DNA of 64,000 bases from Sphingobium sp. Z007 (GCF_900013425.1 NZ_FBXK01000003.1:104067-168066); one strand, 5' to 3'. Numbered from the stretch's first letter, positions 35,163 to 44,538 are shown. Notes: generated by a model not told the origin, from the sequence alone. Made by a program: numbers and translations.

Positions 35163-36628
35163 TGGAACAGGCACCAGAGATGGGGCGGCGGCGCCCTTTC
35201 CGCAGGAAGATGGCGGCGTGCCTTGCAATGGTGGCTGCCTCGCATTTCTCCTTGATCGGCGTGGCCCGGGCCGACGTCGCCTCACAGATGAATGGCTTCT
35301 TCAACGACGCTGGTGGTGCCGCGAATGTGACGGGGCCAACGGCCTTCCAGGGCCAGTCTGCAGGCTATTATTCGCTCGGGAATGTCTGGACCCGCTTCCC
35401 CCAGAAGAGCGTTTCGCCGTTCAATCTGCAATTGCCGAGCGCACGCGCCGGTTGTGGCGGTATTGACCTCTTCAGCGGCAGCTTTTCCTTCATCAACGCC
35501 TCCGAGATCGTCGCCATGTTGAAGGCGACGGCGAACAATGCGCTCGGTTTCGCCTTCAAGCTCGCCATCGATTCCGTGTCGCCGGAAATCGGGAAGGTGA
35601 TGGATGAGTTCAGCCAGAAGGCACAGCTCCTCAACCAGATGAACATCTCGAGCTGCGAAACCGCGCAAGCGCTGGTCGGCGGCATCTGGCCGCAAATGGA
35701 CTCCACCCGTTCGACGATCTGCGAAGCGGTCGGCAACAGCCAGGGCGTTTTTTCGGATTGGGCCGCGTCCCGCCAAGGCTGCAACAACGGCAACAAGCGG
35801 GATGCCACGATTGCTGGCAACACCGACGCCAACATGAAGGATCAGCTTGTCGGTGAACCCCATAATTATACGTGGGAGGCGCTGAAGAAATCGGCCAAGT
35901 TCGGCGCCTTCGACCAATCCTTTTCCGAATACATCATGACGCTGGTCGGCACTGTCGTGACCCAGCCTTCCACGGATCCGTCGGTGGGCGGCAAGGTCGT
36001 GATGTTCGGTCCGGCGGAAGAGGCCGTTGTCACGGCGCTGCTCGACGGCACGGCCGACGCGCCGGCGGTCAAGATGCTCAAATGCAATGACACCGACTGC
36101 TACGATGTCGGCGAGCAGACCCTGACCGTTCCGGCGTCGTCCGCGCTCCGGCCGCGGATTGCCGGCATGATCAAATCGATGAGCAGCAAGATCCGCACGG
36201 ATACCGCGCTTGATGCGGCCGAGAAGCAGCTTCTGAACATTGCGACCGTCCCGATCTACAAGATCCTCGCCGTTCAGGCCTACGCACACTACGCGCTGAC
36301 CGATGGCGAGATCGAAACGCTGTCGGAGATCGTTGCCGTCGACCTGTTGGCTGCTATGCTGGACAACATGCTTGATCGCGTCGAGCAGGCTCAGACGCAT
36401 TATCAGACGTTTGACCAGGCGACCGCCAATCAGTGGAAACAGCAGATCGCTGCGACGCGCCAGAAGTTTGCCCAGCGAGATGTAAAGCTCTCGAACAAGC
36501 TGCAGGTCACCATGCAGATCATCGATCGCAGCATCATGCTCGAGTCCACCCTCCAGAACTCGATGACGCCGGGGATGTCGTCCGCGCTCAATTTCTCGCG
36601 CGGGCTCAATGCACAAGGGCTGAACTAG
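35162..36628 (+). CDS. traH: F-type pilus assembly protein TraH
   Basis: 488 residues from ATG 35162. Signal peptide ending 'GVARADVASQMNGFF'. Diagnostic 'RAGCGGIDLFSGSFSFINAS' and 'MNISSCETAQALVGGIWPQ' are present, with a long coiled-coil C-terminal half. Periplasmic/outer-membrane component required for pilus extension. It follows thiol-TraF directly and precedes traG by 18 bp. Confidence 0.93.
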   Translation: MEQAPEMGRRRPFRRKMAACLAMVAASHFSLIGVARADVASQMNGFFNDAGGAANVTGPTAFQGQSAGYYSLGNVWTRFPQKSVSPFNLQLPSARAGCGGIDLFSGSFSFINASEIVAMLKATANNALGFAFKLAIDSVSPEIGKVMDEFSQKAQLLNQMNISSCETAQALVGGIWPQMDSTRSTICEAVGNSQGVFSDWAASRQGCNNGNKRDATIAGNTDANMKDQLVGEPHNYTWEALKKSAKFGAFDQSFSEYIMTLVGTVVTQPSTDPSVGGKVVMFGPAEEAVVTALLDGTADAPAVKMLKCNDTDCYDVGEQTLTVPASSALRPRIAGMIKSMSSKIRTDTALDAAEKQLLNIATVPIYKILAVQAYAHYALTDGEIETLSEIVAVDLLAAMLDNMLDRVEQAQTHYQTFDQATANQWKQQIAATRQKFAQRDVKLSNKLQVTMQIIDRSIMLESTLQNSMTPGMSSALNFSRGLNAQGLN

Positions 36629-36646
36629 GGCAGGGGAGCTGCGGCG

Positions 36647-39457
36647 ATGGTGGAGGTCTTCACGGTTGGGGGTGGCGAGTATCTCGTCAACACCTTCAAC
36701 GCCGTCGCTGCCTGGTCGGGGGGCGGGGGATACCGATCCCTGCTCCGCGTCGTGATGGTGATGGGCCTGATCTACTCGTTGCTTGTCGTCGCGTTCACGC
36801 TCAACTTTCGAGCCTGGCTGAACTGGTTCCTGCAATCGACGCTGATTTATCTTTGCCTGATGGTGCCGACGATCGATGTGAAGGTGACCGATCGGATCAA
36901 CCCGTCGCTGGCACCGGCAACGGTTGCGAACGTACCGCTCGGGCTTGGGGTGCTTGCGAGTTTCACGACCCAGATTGGTGATTGGCTGACACGGACCGCC
37001 GAGACTGTCTTCGTCATGCCGGGCGAACTCAATTACTCGAGCAATGGCATGGTCTACGGCGCGCGTCTGTACGACGCGACCCGCAACTTCGTCATCCGCG
37101 ACGCTGAGTTTTCGACGAACCTGGAAGAGCACTTCAAGAAATGTCTGTTTGGCGATGTGATGCTTTACCGCAAATCGCTCACGGTCCTTGCGCAGTCGAA
37201 AGACCTTTGGACGGACATCGGACCAGGATCGGAAGCTCGATCGCAGGAGTGGCTGGAGCGCCAGGGCGACGGCACCGTGAACAGCGCGATCGTCACCTGC
37301 CGGCAGGCCTACGATATGCTCAACGCCCAATGGGCGCCAATGATCGAGGCAAACACGCCGCTTTGGGGCAAGGAACTCTATCCCAAGCTGAGCAACTCGC
37401 TCGCGGCCGACAAGCTCAAACACGATCTCCCGATCGCGAACGCTGCCTTTACCGGATCAGCCAGCAACTATTCTGACTCGATGCGACAGAACACGGCCAT
37501 CAACGCATTCATGCAAGCACGAAACAGCATGGCGGGCGGGTCCGGCGCGGCAACAATCGATACCTTCGCGCAGACGCGCGCGGACATACAGGCTCGCAAC
37601 ACCTACAATTCGATCGCTCAGCAGGCGATGGCCTGGGTGCCGATTTTGAACATCGTCCTGACGGTTGTCTTCTTCGCGATGTTCCCGGTGATCTTCCCGT
37701 TGTTCCTCATGCCCCAAACGGGGCTGACGACGTTGAAGGGCTACGCGATGGGGTTCTTCTACCTCGCCGCATGGGGACCGCTGTACGTCATTCTCCATAT
37801 GATCTGCATGACGAGGGCGGAGGCGGCTGCGGCCGGTGTTGCCAGCGGCGGCGTGACGCTTGGCACCTATGCCGGCATAGGTGCAGTGAATGGGGAGACG
37901 GCGACGATCGCCGGCTTCATGCTGATGAGCATCCCGTTCCTCGCTGCCGGCCTGGCTCGGGGAGCCATGTCGATTGCAGGGCAGGCGACGTCGATGCTCG
38001 CGCCCGCGCAGAATGCAGCGGAGGCGGCCGCGCTCGAACAGACGACGGGCAATTATTCCTATGGGAATGTGAGCTGGGCAAATTCCACGTCGAACATGCG
38101 TCAGAGCGATCAGTGGACGACGGCTCCGAGCTACATGGGCGGCGCGACCAGCGTCGGCTGGCGGCAGGATAACGGCGCGGTCGTGTCTGGCTTCGGCAAT
38201 GGTCAGGAGGTGTTCGACACCAGCGGCGCAATCTCGCGGCTAGGGTTCACGCCAACGATGAACTCCGGAACGGTGGCAGAGTGGCGGGAGATGGCGAGCC
38301 AAGCGCATCGCCAGGCACAGGCGTTCGAAAATGCCGCCCAAGAGATCTTGACCAGCACGCACACCAATCGGAGTGCCTTTGGAACCTCGACAGAACGCTC
38401 TTCGGGCTTCGAATCTGGTGCCGGTAGTTCCGCAAATACCAACGTCGAGAAGTTTGATCGGACGACCGGCTCAAGCTCACAGAGCCTGGAAGAGCGCTCG
38501 TCGACCGGCCAGAGTCAGCGGATCTCCGAAGGTCACGATCGGCAGGCGCAAACCGTGGACTCAGTAACCGGCGGTCTTAGTGGGCAGGTCGGTGGAGGTG
38601 CCGGTCGGGGCGCTCCGCAAAAGGGGCGACTTGGCGGTATTTTGGGCGCGGGTGGCTCCGTCGGCGTGAGCAAAACTGGAAGCCAACAGGACTCACTTCG
38701 TTATGCCACTGACCAGAGTAGATCCACGGATAGTTCGAGCTCGTCGTCGAGCGGCGTGCGCGATGAACACGCGAGCGGCACCGGAGCATCTACTTCCGAC
38801 GGCACCTACGAACGGTCTGGTGTGTTCAGCCGGTCTTCCGCGACGTCCTCATCCTCGCAAAGCACTGAAGATTCCCTGGCCCAGGCTCGCTCCTACACGG
38901 AAGCGGCACGCAAGATGGAGGAGCTATCCGAGTCGCTCTCGCGTGACGCCAGCTTCGCTGAAACGCACGGAATGCAACTCAGCGAGAATCTGAGCCAGGA
39001 TCTCGCTCAGTGGTACCGGCAGCAACAGCTGCTTCACCCGAACCTGGACGCGCCAGAGCTATGGTCGACGAACCTGACCGATCAGCAGCGCGCCGTAAGG
39101 TCGCAGATGATCCAGCAATGGTCTCAGGAAAAACGTGACGCACTGTGGGGTGAAATCCAAGGCAACATCTCCGAGCCGAATTTGGTGGATGTGCGCCGCA
39201 CGGATGTAGGCGGGCCTGGGGATGTCCGAGCGTCTTATCGTCCGCACGGGGTTGAGCGGCTTGGCAGCGGAAGCCCGGGCGGCGACCCTAATGCCGCAGC
39301 AAGAATCATCGGCGAGGGTCGGGCCAGTCTGAACGACGACAGAGCTGCTGCAGAGGCCGCGCGAACCAATCGAGCTGGCGCAGCTGTTGATTTGCAGTCG
39401 GAGGTAAACCGGGATCAGAATCGGGGATTTTTTACTGATCCCAATCTAAGGAAGTGA
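36647..39457 (+). CDS. traG: F-type conjugation protein TraG
   Basis: 936 residues with GGGGAG upstream. N-terminal TraG domain: membrane segments 'RSLLRVVMVMGLIYSLLVVA' and 'FLQSTLIYLCLMVP', then periplasmic 'MPGELNYSSNGMVYGARLYD'. More spans lie near residues 325-440 ('VPILNIVLTVVFFAMFPVIF'). The C-terminal half (about 560-936) is a long Ser/Gln/Gly-rich low-complexity and coiled-coil region. TraG acts in pilus assembly, mating-pair stabilisation and surface exclusion. Last gene of the tra block. Confidence 0.92.
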   Translation: MVEVFTVGGGEYLVNTFNAVAAWSGGGGYRSLLRVVMVMGLIYSLLVVAFTLNFRAWLNWFLQSTLIYLCLMVPTIDVKVTDRINPSLAPATVANVPLGLGVLASFTTQIGDWLTRTAETVFVMPGELNYSSNGMVYGARLYDATRNFVIRDAEFSTNLEEHFKKCLFGDVMLYRKSLTVLAQSKDLWTDIGPGSEARSQEWLERQGDGTVNSAIVTCRQAYDMLNAQWAPMIEANTPLWGKELYPKLSNSLAADKLKHDLPIANAAFTGSASNYSDSMRQNTAINAFMQARNSMAGGSGAATIDTFAQTRADIQARNTYNSIAQQAMAWVPILNIVLTVVFFAMFPVIFPLFLMPQTGLTTLKGYAMGFFYLAAWGPLYVILHMICMTRAEAAAAGVASGGVTLGTYAGIGAVNGETATIAGFMLMSIPFLAAGLARGAMSIAGQATSMLAPAQNAAEAAALEQTTGNYSYGNVSWANSTSNMRQSDQWTTAPSYMGGATSVGWRQDNGAVVSGFGNGQEVFDTSGAISRLGFTPTMNSGTVAEWREMASQAHRQAQAFENAAQEILTSTHTNRSAFGTSTERSSGFESGAGSSANTNVEKFDRTTGSSSQSLEERSSTGQSQRISEGHDRQAQTVDSVTGGLSGQVGGGAGRGAPQKGRLGGILGAGGSVGVSKTGSQQDSLRYATDQSRSTDSSSSSSSGVRDEHASGTGASTSDGTYERSGVFSRSSATSSSSQSTEDSLAQARSYTEAARKMEELSESLSRDASFAETHGMQLSENLSQDLAQWYRQQQLLHPNLDAPELWSTNLTDQQRAVRSQMIQQWSQEKRDALWGEIQGNISEPNLVDVRRTDVGGPGDVRASYRPHGVERLGSGSPGGDPNAAARIIGEGRASLNDDRAAAEAARTNRAGAAVDLQSEVNRDQNRGFFTDPNLRK

Positions 39458-39465
39458 ACGAGCGG

Positions 39466-39678
39466 TCACCACGCAAACGCTAGGTAAACGCCGGTTCCGA
39501 CCAGCAGCATTACCGATATGAGACTGCCGATCGCTTGGCCCGCAGTGAGGGGTTGGTCGTCGTCGACGCCCGTATTTAGCTGCTGACGCAACTGATATTC
39601 CGGCGTGTGTTCCTCCGGGATGAAGGTTGGTCCGCCGGGGTTATCCTTCGTCAGAAGATAGGTCGTCATATCGAACAT
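39466..39678 (-). CDS. 70-residue single-span protein
   Basis: Convergent with traG (8 bp between stops). Polar N-terminus 'TKDNPGGPTFIPEEHTPEYQ' and a C-terminal anchor 'IGSLISVMLLVGTGVYLAFA'. Start at ATG 39678, or ATG 39669 three codons later. Unknown function; could relate to entry exclusion by position, but nothing in the sequence proves it. Confidence 0.5.
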   Translation of the reverse strand: MFDMTTYLLTKDNPGGPTFIPEEHTPEYQLRQQLNTGVDDDQPLTAGQAIGSLISVMLLVGTGVYLAFAW

Positions 39679-39979
39679 GATCGAAGCTCCGAACGGCCGA
39701 TTTTATACAGTGTTCGAAGTTTGTTCGCAATGGCCTCTTGCCAGTTATCGGGTTTATCGAAGCACGGTAGATCGCTCATCTGGTCCTACGAACGCTCGAA
39801 TTAAGCCCCTCGGGCTGAGCATTTTGCCGCTCCTCCTTGCAGCTCGAGAGTGCCTCGTAGAGATGCAGCCAGCGCATTCCGAGGCGGCGATCCGCGCGGC
39901 AAGGACCAGCTTGCGAAGCCTTTGGTTGAAAACGTGTCCATTTCAGCATATATGGAACTGACTCAACAGGAATGATCGA
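39679..39979. other. Promoter interval before the Xre/RES pair
   Basis: About 300 bp with no supported gene. It must contain the promoters of the divergent 39678 (minus) and 39980 (plus) genes. A near AT-rich patch (39700-39730) is the most promoter-like part; I find no clear operator. Confidence 0.35.
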
Positions 39980-40561
39980 ATGGTTCGTCCGGCAAATATG
40001 GGATTCGTTGATGCGGATCGTGTCCTTCACGACCGCATTGTGGCAAGCACCGATCGCATCATCAAAATGATGCCGGCGGCGGCAAAGGCGGCCGCCATCA
40101 GCAGCATTGACGTCCCCAGCTTGGTCTTTCACCTGGCTCTTGGCATTCCAGCGGTCGAAACGGACAACCCGGAGGCCGCAGAGAGGATCACGAACGCCAT
40201 CGCGTTCAAGCGACGGTTGATCGACGCGGCGGGAGGCGCGCTGACTGCGGAGAAGGTGCGCACCCTGCTTGGACACAAGACGATTCAGGCGGTCTATAAG
40301 GCGGTGAAAGATCGCCGACTGCTGATGGTCGAGGACAATGGGACGAAGCTGTTCCCGGTTTTTCAGTTCGACGGGAACGCGCTCCTCCCGGGAATTGCGA
40401 AAATCCTCAATGCCGCTCCGCAAACGTCTGGATGGGCCGTCCTGCAGTTCCTCGTCAGCGGTGATGAAGGCCTTGATGGAATGAGCCCGATCGCGCTTCT
40501 CAAAGGCAGCGACGCGGAGGTCGATCGCGTCGCGCGGTTCGCCCGCACGCTCGAAGATTGA
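39980..40561 (+). CDS. Xre/MbcA-ParS-type antitoxin of a RES toxin
   Basis: 193 residues. An N-terminal helical part, a helix-turn-helix-like centre ('LTAEKVRTLLGHKTIQAVYK') and the C-terminal toxin-binding domain 'SPIALLKGSDAEVDRVARFA' fit the MbcA/ParS family. The antitoxin binds and blocks the RES toxin and normally represses its own promoter. The stop overlaps a possible TTG start of the toxin gene; the better ATG is 24 bp downstream. Confidence 0.75.
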   Translation: MVRPANMGFVDADRVLHDRIVASTDRIIKMMPAAAKAAAISSIDVPSLVFHLALGIPAVETDNPEAAERITNAIAFKRRLIDAAGGALTAEKVRTLLGHKTIQAVYKAVKDRRLLMVEDNGTKLFPVFQFDGNALLPGIAKILNAAPQTSGWAVLQFLVSGDEGLDGMSPIALLKGSDAEVDRVARFARTLED

Positions 40562-40584
40562 CGCCTGTGGCGGCGAAAGGTGAG

Positions 40585-41154
40585 ATGCCGGTGGCGACGA
40601 TCGCTACGGGCAGGGTGCTGCATCGGGTTCACGGCGCAACGGTGGCCGCCAGATGGTATGGCCGCAGGGACGCGACCTGGCGGTGGGACGATCCGGAAGG
40701 CAAGTTCGGGGTTCTCTACCTGGGAAAGTCGCTAGTCGGCCCCTTTGCGGAAGCGCTGCTGCGAACGCCGAAGGATCGCGATGTCCTTTGGGATCAGGTC
40801 GCCAGGAGACGCGCCGCAAACTTCACCACGACACGGCCTGTCCGCCTGGCCAAGGTCCATGGACCGGGCCTCGGCTGGTTCAAGACCACAACTGCCGGCG
40901 TCTCGGCCGATTTCGACCCGGTCGACAATCCGGGAGCCTATGTGGTGCCACAGCAGATCTCCGCAGAGATTTATAAGAGCACGAACCTCGACGGCATTCA
41001 GTACCGATCACGGTTCGATAGCGATGAACTCTGCATCGCGCTTTTCGACCGAGCCGATGCGGCGATCTCGTCGGGCGCGGAGGGCTTCCCCATTGGCAAA
41101 GACTGGACCCGGAAATTGCTCGCCAATCGTGGCTATAGGTTGGTCGAACTCTGA
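40585..41154 (+). CDS. RES-domain toxin (NAD+ phosphorylase family)
   Basis: 189 residues from ATG 40585 (AAAGGTGAG upstream). RES residues: Arg in 'GRVLHRVH', 'FGVLYLGKSLVGPFAEALL' carrying the Tyr and Glu, and Ser in 'IQYRSRFDSDELCIALFDR'. RES toxins deplete NAD+ and stop growth. Partner of the antitoxin at 39980-40561. Likely stabilises the element. Confidence 0.82.
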   Translation: MPVATIATGRVLHRVHGATVAARWYGRRDATWRWDDPEGKFGVLYLGKSLVGPFAEALLRTPKDRDVLWDQVARRRAANFTTTRPVRLAKVHGPGLGWFKTTTAGVSADFDPVDNPGAYVVPQQISAEIYKSTNLDGIQYRSRFDSDELCIALFDRADAAISSGAEGFPIGKDWTRKLLANRGYRLVEL

Positions 41155-41169
41155 ACCGAGCCCGGCCGC

Positions 41170-41928
41170 TTAGGGCGCAATGCCGCTCGCGGGCAGATCA
41201 AAGGGGCCAGCCAGCCACGAACTGAGATATTCGGCCACCATCGCGAGGAAATGCTCGCGCTGGTCGGGAGCGGATCGTGTGAACATCTCCAGTGGCCAGG
41301 CGAGCAGCCGATCAAACGAGCGCGGGTGGATGACGAAGCGGGCGGCAAGCGGGATTGCAAGTTCGGTAGCCGCGGCGGCAAACAGGGCTCGCTGAATATG
41401 ACCGTTACCATCGAGAAACGGATGGATTTTGCCGAACCAGCAGAAAAGATGCGTCAGGGTCAGGAGCTGTATGAAAGGCGCAGCCGACCTGGCCGGCACC
41501 AGCTCGCGTCGGACCTCGGACAGCAGGAAATCGAGCGCCGCTGCGACCCTCTCCGGCTTTTCGAACGAGAAGCTCTTTTGCGGGCTGAGTATCTGCGATG
41601 CACCTGAGCGCCGCCGCTCGAGCGACGTCCCGACCGTTCCCCTGTAGGTGCCGGCATATTCGGCATAGCCGGGCGGCGTGAATCCGGCGAACAAGGCGCG
41701 GTGAAGGTCTCGAGGATCGGCCAGTATGGAAGAACGGTAGGCGGGGTCGATAAGGATGCGTTGTTGAAGAGCCATGCAGGCCTGCGTCATCGCCGCATCG
41801 TAATTGGGCATGATATAAGCCTGCCATTCTGGCGCTGCCGTCATTGCCAGCTCTTTCGAGGTCTCGAGTTTCGCTTTGAGGCCGGAATAGCGAGACAGTC
41901 CGGCATCACAAGAACTCCTCCCCCGCAT
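41170..41928 (-). CDS. Fic-domain protein with altered motif
   Basis: About 252 residues from ATG 41928; ATG 41844 ('MTAAPEWQAYIMPNYD') is an alternative start. Fic core: 'LTLTHLFCWFGKIHPFLDGN' continuing to 'GHIQR'. The canonical motif HPFx(D/E)GNGRxxR has His in place of the first Arg. That Arg contacts the ATP phosphates, so AMP-transfer may be weakened or altered. Family members modify Thr/Tyr/Ser of target proteins with AMP or other nucleotides. The start lies inside the integrase gene end (23-bp overlap), so the two are co-expressed. Confidence 0.78.
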   Translation of the reverse strand: MRGRSSCDAGLSRYSGLKAKLETSKELAMTAAPEWQAYIMPNYDAAMTQACMALQQRILIDPAYRSSILADPRDLHRALFAGFTPPGYAEYAGTYRGTVGTSLERRRSGASQILSPQKSFSFEKPERVAAALDFLLSEVRRELVPARSAAPFIQLLTLTHLFCWFGKIHPFLDGNGHIQRALFAAAATELAIPLAARFVIHPRSFDRLLAWPLEMFTRSAPDQREHFLAMVAEYLSSWLAGPFDLPASGIAP

Positions 41929-42907
41929 GGTCGTCGAACATTGCGGCATCGCGGACATAGCCAGCGACTGTGTCGAGCGACTTGTGGCGCGAGTGGTCCT
42001 TCATCTTGAACAGGTTCGCGCGCTTAGCGGCCGCCTCGGTAAGGAAGCCCGCGCGCAGGGAATGCCCGGAGAACAGGATTGGATCGAACCCTGCCGCCGA
42101 TGCGCAGGCTTTGACCAGACGGGCCACGGTCTTGTCGGTGATCGGGTCGGCCGTCAGCACGTTCCCACGGGTCAACCGACGAAACACCGGGCCTGTCCGG
42201 GGCTTGCCGGTGGCGGGATCAAAGCCGATCAGATCGGCGGCCTCGAGCCAGTCGTTGAGGAGGCTCACCGGCCGGATATGTCGGCCTTCAGGGATTGCAA
42301 TCTCCTGGCCCTCGGCTTCCTGATCGCCTTTCGAACGGGGAATCACTATCCGCACGCCCGAGGTTTCGAATTCGAGATCGGGCAAGAGCATGGCGGCGAT
42401 TTCCGAACGGCGAAACGCACCCGCCATGCCGACCGCCAGGATCGCGCGATCGCGCTTGGCGCGCAGACCTGCGCCCGTGATCGTCGCGAGCAGGGCGGTG
42501 AGGACGTCCGCCGCTGCTGGCGCTTTCTGATCCTTCTTCCGCGCATATTTGCGGCGTACGCCCGCCATCATCTGCGCGATGACGCCGGCGGCGTCGCGCG
42601 CTATGGGCGGGGCAAGACCCGCCTCCTTGTGGTGATGGTTGATCGCCGCGACGCGGCGGCCGATCGTGACCGGCGCGATGCCGGCCTCCGCCTCGACATG
42701 CGCGAACAGCGCGACGATGTCGGGGTGCGCGGGCAACGCTTCGACATTACGCGCGTCACAAAAGTCGCAGAAGCGTTCCCAGTCCGAAGCATAGGCTTTC
42801 TGCGTGGAGCTTGCCTTGGATGCCGCCAGCGTGTCGCGCGCGCCTTCGATCTCGGCAAGGAGGTCAGCCGGAAGGTTGGTCGAGATCGGGAGGAGGTCGC
42901 GAGCCAT
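41906..42907 (-). CDS. Tyrosine recombinase (integrase family)
   Basis: 333 residues from ATG 42907. A longer form from TTG 42943 would run through a G9 tract. SAM-like N-terminal domain ('SSTQKAYASDWERFCDFCDA'). The catalytic domain has Arg in 'AVGMAGAFRRSEIAAMLL', 'FSGHSLRAGFLTEAA' (HxLR) and 'DHSRHKSLDTVAGYVRDA' (His and nucleophile Tyr). It catalyses site-specific recombination. No attachment site is recognised next to it. Coupled to the Fic gene downstream. Confidence 0.9.
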   Translation of the reverse strand: MARDLLPISTNLPADLLAEIEGARDTLAASKASSTQKAYASDWERFCDFCDARNVEALPAHPDIVALFAHVEAEAGIAPVTIGRRVAAINHHHKEAGLAPPIARDAAGVIAQMMAGVRRKYARKKDQKAPAAADVLTALLATITGAGLRAKRDRAILAVGMAGAFRRSEIAAMLLPDLEFETSGVRIVIPRSKGDQEAEGQEIAIPEGRHIRPVSLLNDWLEAADLIGFDPATGKPRTGPVFRRLTRGNVLTADPITDKTVARLVKACASAAGFDPILFSGHSLRAGFLTEAAAKRANLFKMKDHSRHKSLDTVAGYVRDAAMFDDHAGEEFL

Positions 42908-43073
42908 CGCATCCAGATTAGCGGAGCCCCCCCCCGATGCCAATTCCTATGTCCGAGAATCGCGTTTATCGGACATAGAGCCTCTTTCCTGGCGCTGACA
43001 ACGCCTGATGCCGTAGCGTAGCTGATCCTAGCCAACTATAAAACGTGTCCCTTCAAATTGCGAAAGGCTCTCC

Positions 43074-43349
43074 ATGAACAACAGCGATCTTGCCGACTAT
43101 CTCGCCGAAACGGCCGGCACCACCAAAGTCGACGCGCGCAAGCTGGTCGATGGCCTGTTCACCGCGATCGCGGACGCAGCCGCCAAGGGCGAAGAAATCG
43201 CGCTCAACGGCTTCGGCAAATTCAAAGTGAAGGACAGCCCGGCGCGCGAGGGCCGCAATCCCGCCACTGGGCAGACGATCACCATCGCCGCATCGAAGAA
43301 GCTGACCTTCACCCCGGCCAAAGCGATCAAGGACCGGCTCAACGGCTGA
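43074..43349 (+). CDS. hup: HU-family DNA-binding protein
   Basis: 91 residues, full length for HU. 'DLADYLAETAGTTKVDARKL' helix pair, 'EIALNGFGKFKVKDSPAREG' and the DNA-grooving arm 'GRNPATGQTITIAASKKLTF'. AAAGG upstream of ATG 43074. Divergent from the integrase gene. May serve as architectural partner of the recombinase, or as a plasmid-encoded nucleoid protein. Confidence 0.93.
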   Translation: MNNSDLADYLAETAGTTKVDARKLVDGLFTAIADAAAKGEEIALNGFGKFKVKDSPAREGRNPATGQTITIAASKKLTFTPAKAIKDRLNG

Positions 43350-43480
43350 TCTATGCTGCCGGTCAGCGTTCACACACCCTTCCTTTGTTGGGTCCACGCT
43401 GACCGGTCGCCCCGCTCAACGAGGTCCTTTGAGGATAGGCGTAACACACCCGCGCGACCCTATCTAACAAGAGGTAGCTT

Positions 43481-43520
43481 TTTAACAGTGCTGATGTTAA
43501 ATAGGTGTCGCGATGTTAAA
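43481..43520. promoter_or_regulatory. Operator-like repeats before the AbiE-like pair
   Basis: TTTAACA (43481-43487) and TGTTAAA (43495-43501) form an inverted repeat, and TGTTAAA recurs at 43514-43520, within the direct repeat GATGTTAAA (43493 and 43512, 19 bp apart). The last copy covers the start codon. AbiEi-type antitoxins repress their own promoter through inverted repeats, so autoregulation is likely. Confidence 0.55.
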
Positions 43521-44538
43521 CAGCCGACCCGACACCGGATTGGGCGCCTTGGGCGAGGCGGCCGAGGCGGCCGAGGCCTATGTGCATCATGCCTTCGGCA
43601 TGCGCTTGGGGCTAACGCCTGTCGCCGACCCGAGTCTGCCCCATTTTCTACTGGATCGCTATCACCTTTGGAAAGGCCAGCTCAACGGCGAGCCGGTGCT
43701 GCTCGTGGCAATGCGTTCGCTGCGACAAGGCGCTACCGCCGAGTTCATCAAGCACCGCGACCTTCTGCGCCGGAATCTCGGTATTCGCTTGGTTCTCCTG
43801 CTGCTCGAGAGCGTGCCGGCCGCCATTCGCCGCCAGATGGTCGAGCGTCAGATCGGGTTTCTTGCTCCGGGCGCGCAGCTTTACGTCCCCGAAGCGCTGC
43901 TTGATCTGCGCGAGCGCGCGCCGACCAGGGCGCCAACCGCCAATGAGCAATTTGGCCCGACGACCCAAATGCTGATCCTTGCGAACCTTCTCGGCGAGGA
44001 TCTCAATGAGGCAAACCTGACCCAGCTGGCGGAACGGTTCCAGGTCGCGATCATGAGCATGAGCCGCACCCTTGATGAGCTGGAGGCGCTGCGGATCGCC
44101 AAGCCGCACCATGTCGGCCGCCAGCGGCGTCTTCAGCTCGTCGTGCGCGATCGGGAGCTTTGGCAAGCGGTCGAAGGCCGCTTGCAGTCCCCCGTGCGGA
44201 AAATCCGGACCGTAAGGGGAAATTTGCCCGACTATGTCGCACCCCTCGCGGGCGAGAGCGCGCTTGCCCATTATACGATGCTGGGGGAGCCACGCTTTCC
44301 TCACCGTGCGATTCCTGCGGCTCGGTGGAAGCACTTGCAGCAGACGCTCGAACTCAGGACCGGATTTGCGTTCGACGATGACGATCGCGCGCAACTCGAG
44401 ACGTGGAGCTATGATCCGGGCGTGCTGGCGCGTGATGCGGTCGTGGATCGGCTTTCGCTCCATCTGAGCCTGCGCAATGACCCCGACGAACGCGTGGCCC
44501 AGGCAGCGCAACAACTCTTGGAGCCTTTTGGATGGTAA
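43513..44538 (+). CDS. AbiEi-like winged-helix antitoxin/regulator
   Basis: 341 residues from ATG 43513. The middle part 'TTQMLILANLLGEDLNEANL', 'LAERFQVAIMSMSRTLDELE' and 'ALRIAKPHHVGRQRRLQL' is a winged helix. The rest is a mixed alpha/beta domain of unknown fold, ending 'QAAQQLLEPFGW'. It overlaps the downstream nucleotidyltransferase gene by 7 bases, the arrangement of type IV AbiEi/AbiEii modules. It probably neutralises the partner and represses the operon. Confidence 0.65.
   Translation: MLNSRPDTGLGALGEAAEAAEAYVHHAFGMRLGLTPVADPSLPHFLLDRYHLWKGQLNGEPVLLVAMRSLRQGATAEFIKHRDLLRRNLGIRLVLLLLESVPAAIRRQMVERQIGFLAPGAQLYVPEALLDLRERAPTRAPTANEQFGPTTQMLILANLLGEDLNEANLTQLAERFQVAIMSMSRTLDELEALRIAKPHHVGRQRRLQLVVRDRELWQAVEGRLQSPVRKIRTVRGNLPDYVAPLAGESALAHYTMLGEPRFPHRAIPAARWKHLQQTLELRTGFAFDDDDRAQLETWSYDPGVLARDAVVDRLSLHLSLRNDPDERVAQAAQQLLEPFGW

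Noticed and set aside
35282..37423. 713-codon minus-strand frame
   Set aside because: It lies wholly antisense to traH and traG, which have clear family motifs; the minus product is Arg/His/Asp-rich, as expected of a GC-rich shadow.
41927..43021. 364-codon plus-strand frame
   Set aside because: Antisense to the tyrosine recombinase, whose R, HxLR and Y residues are intact on the minus strand.
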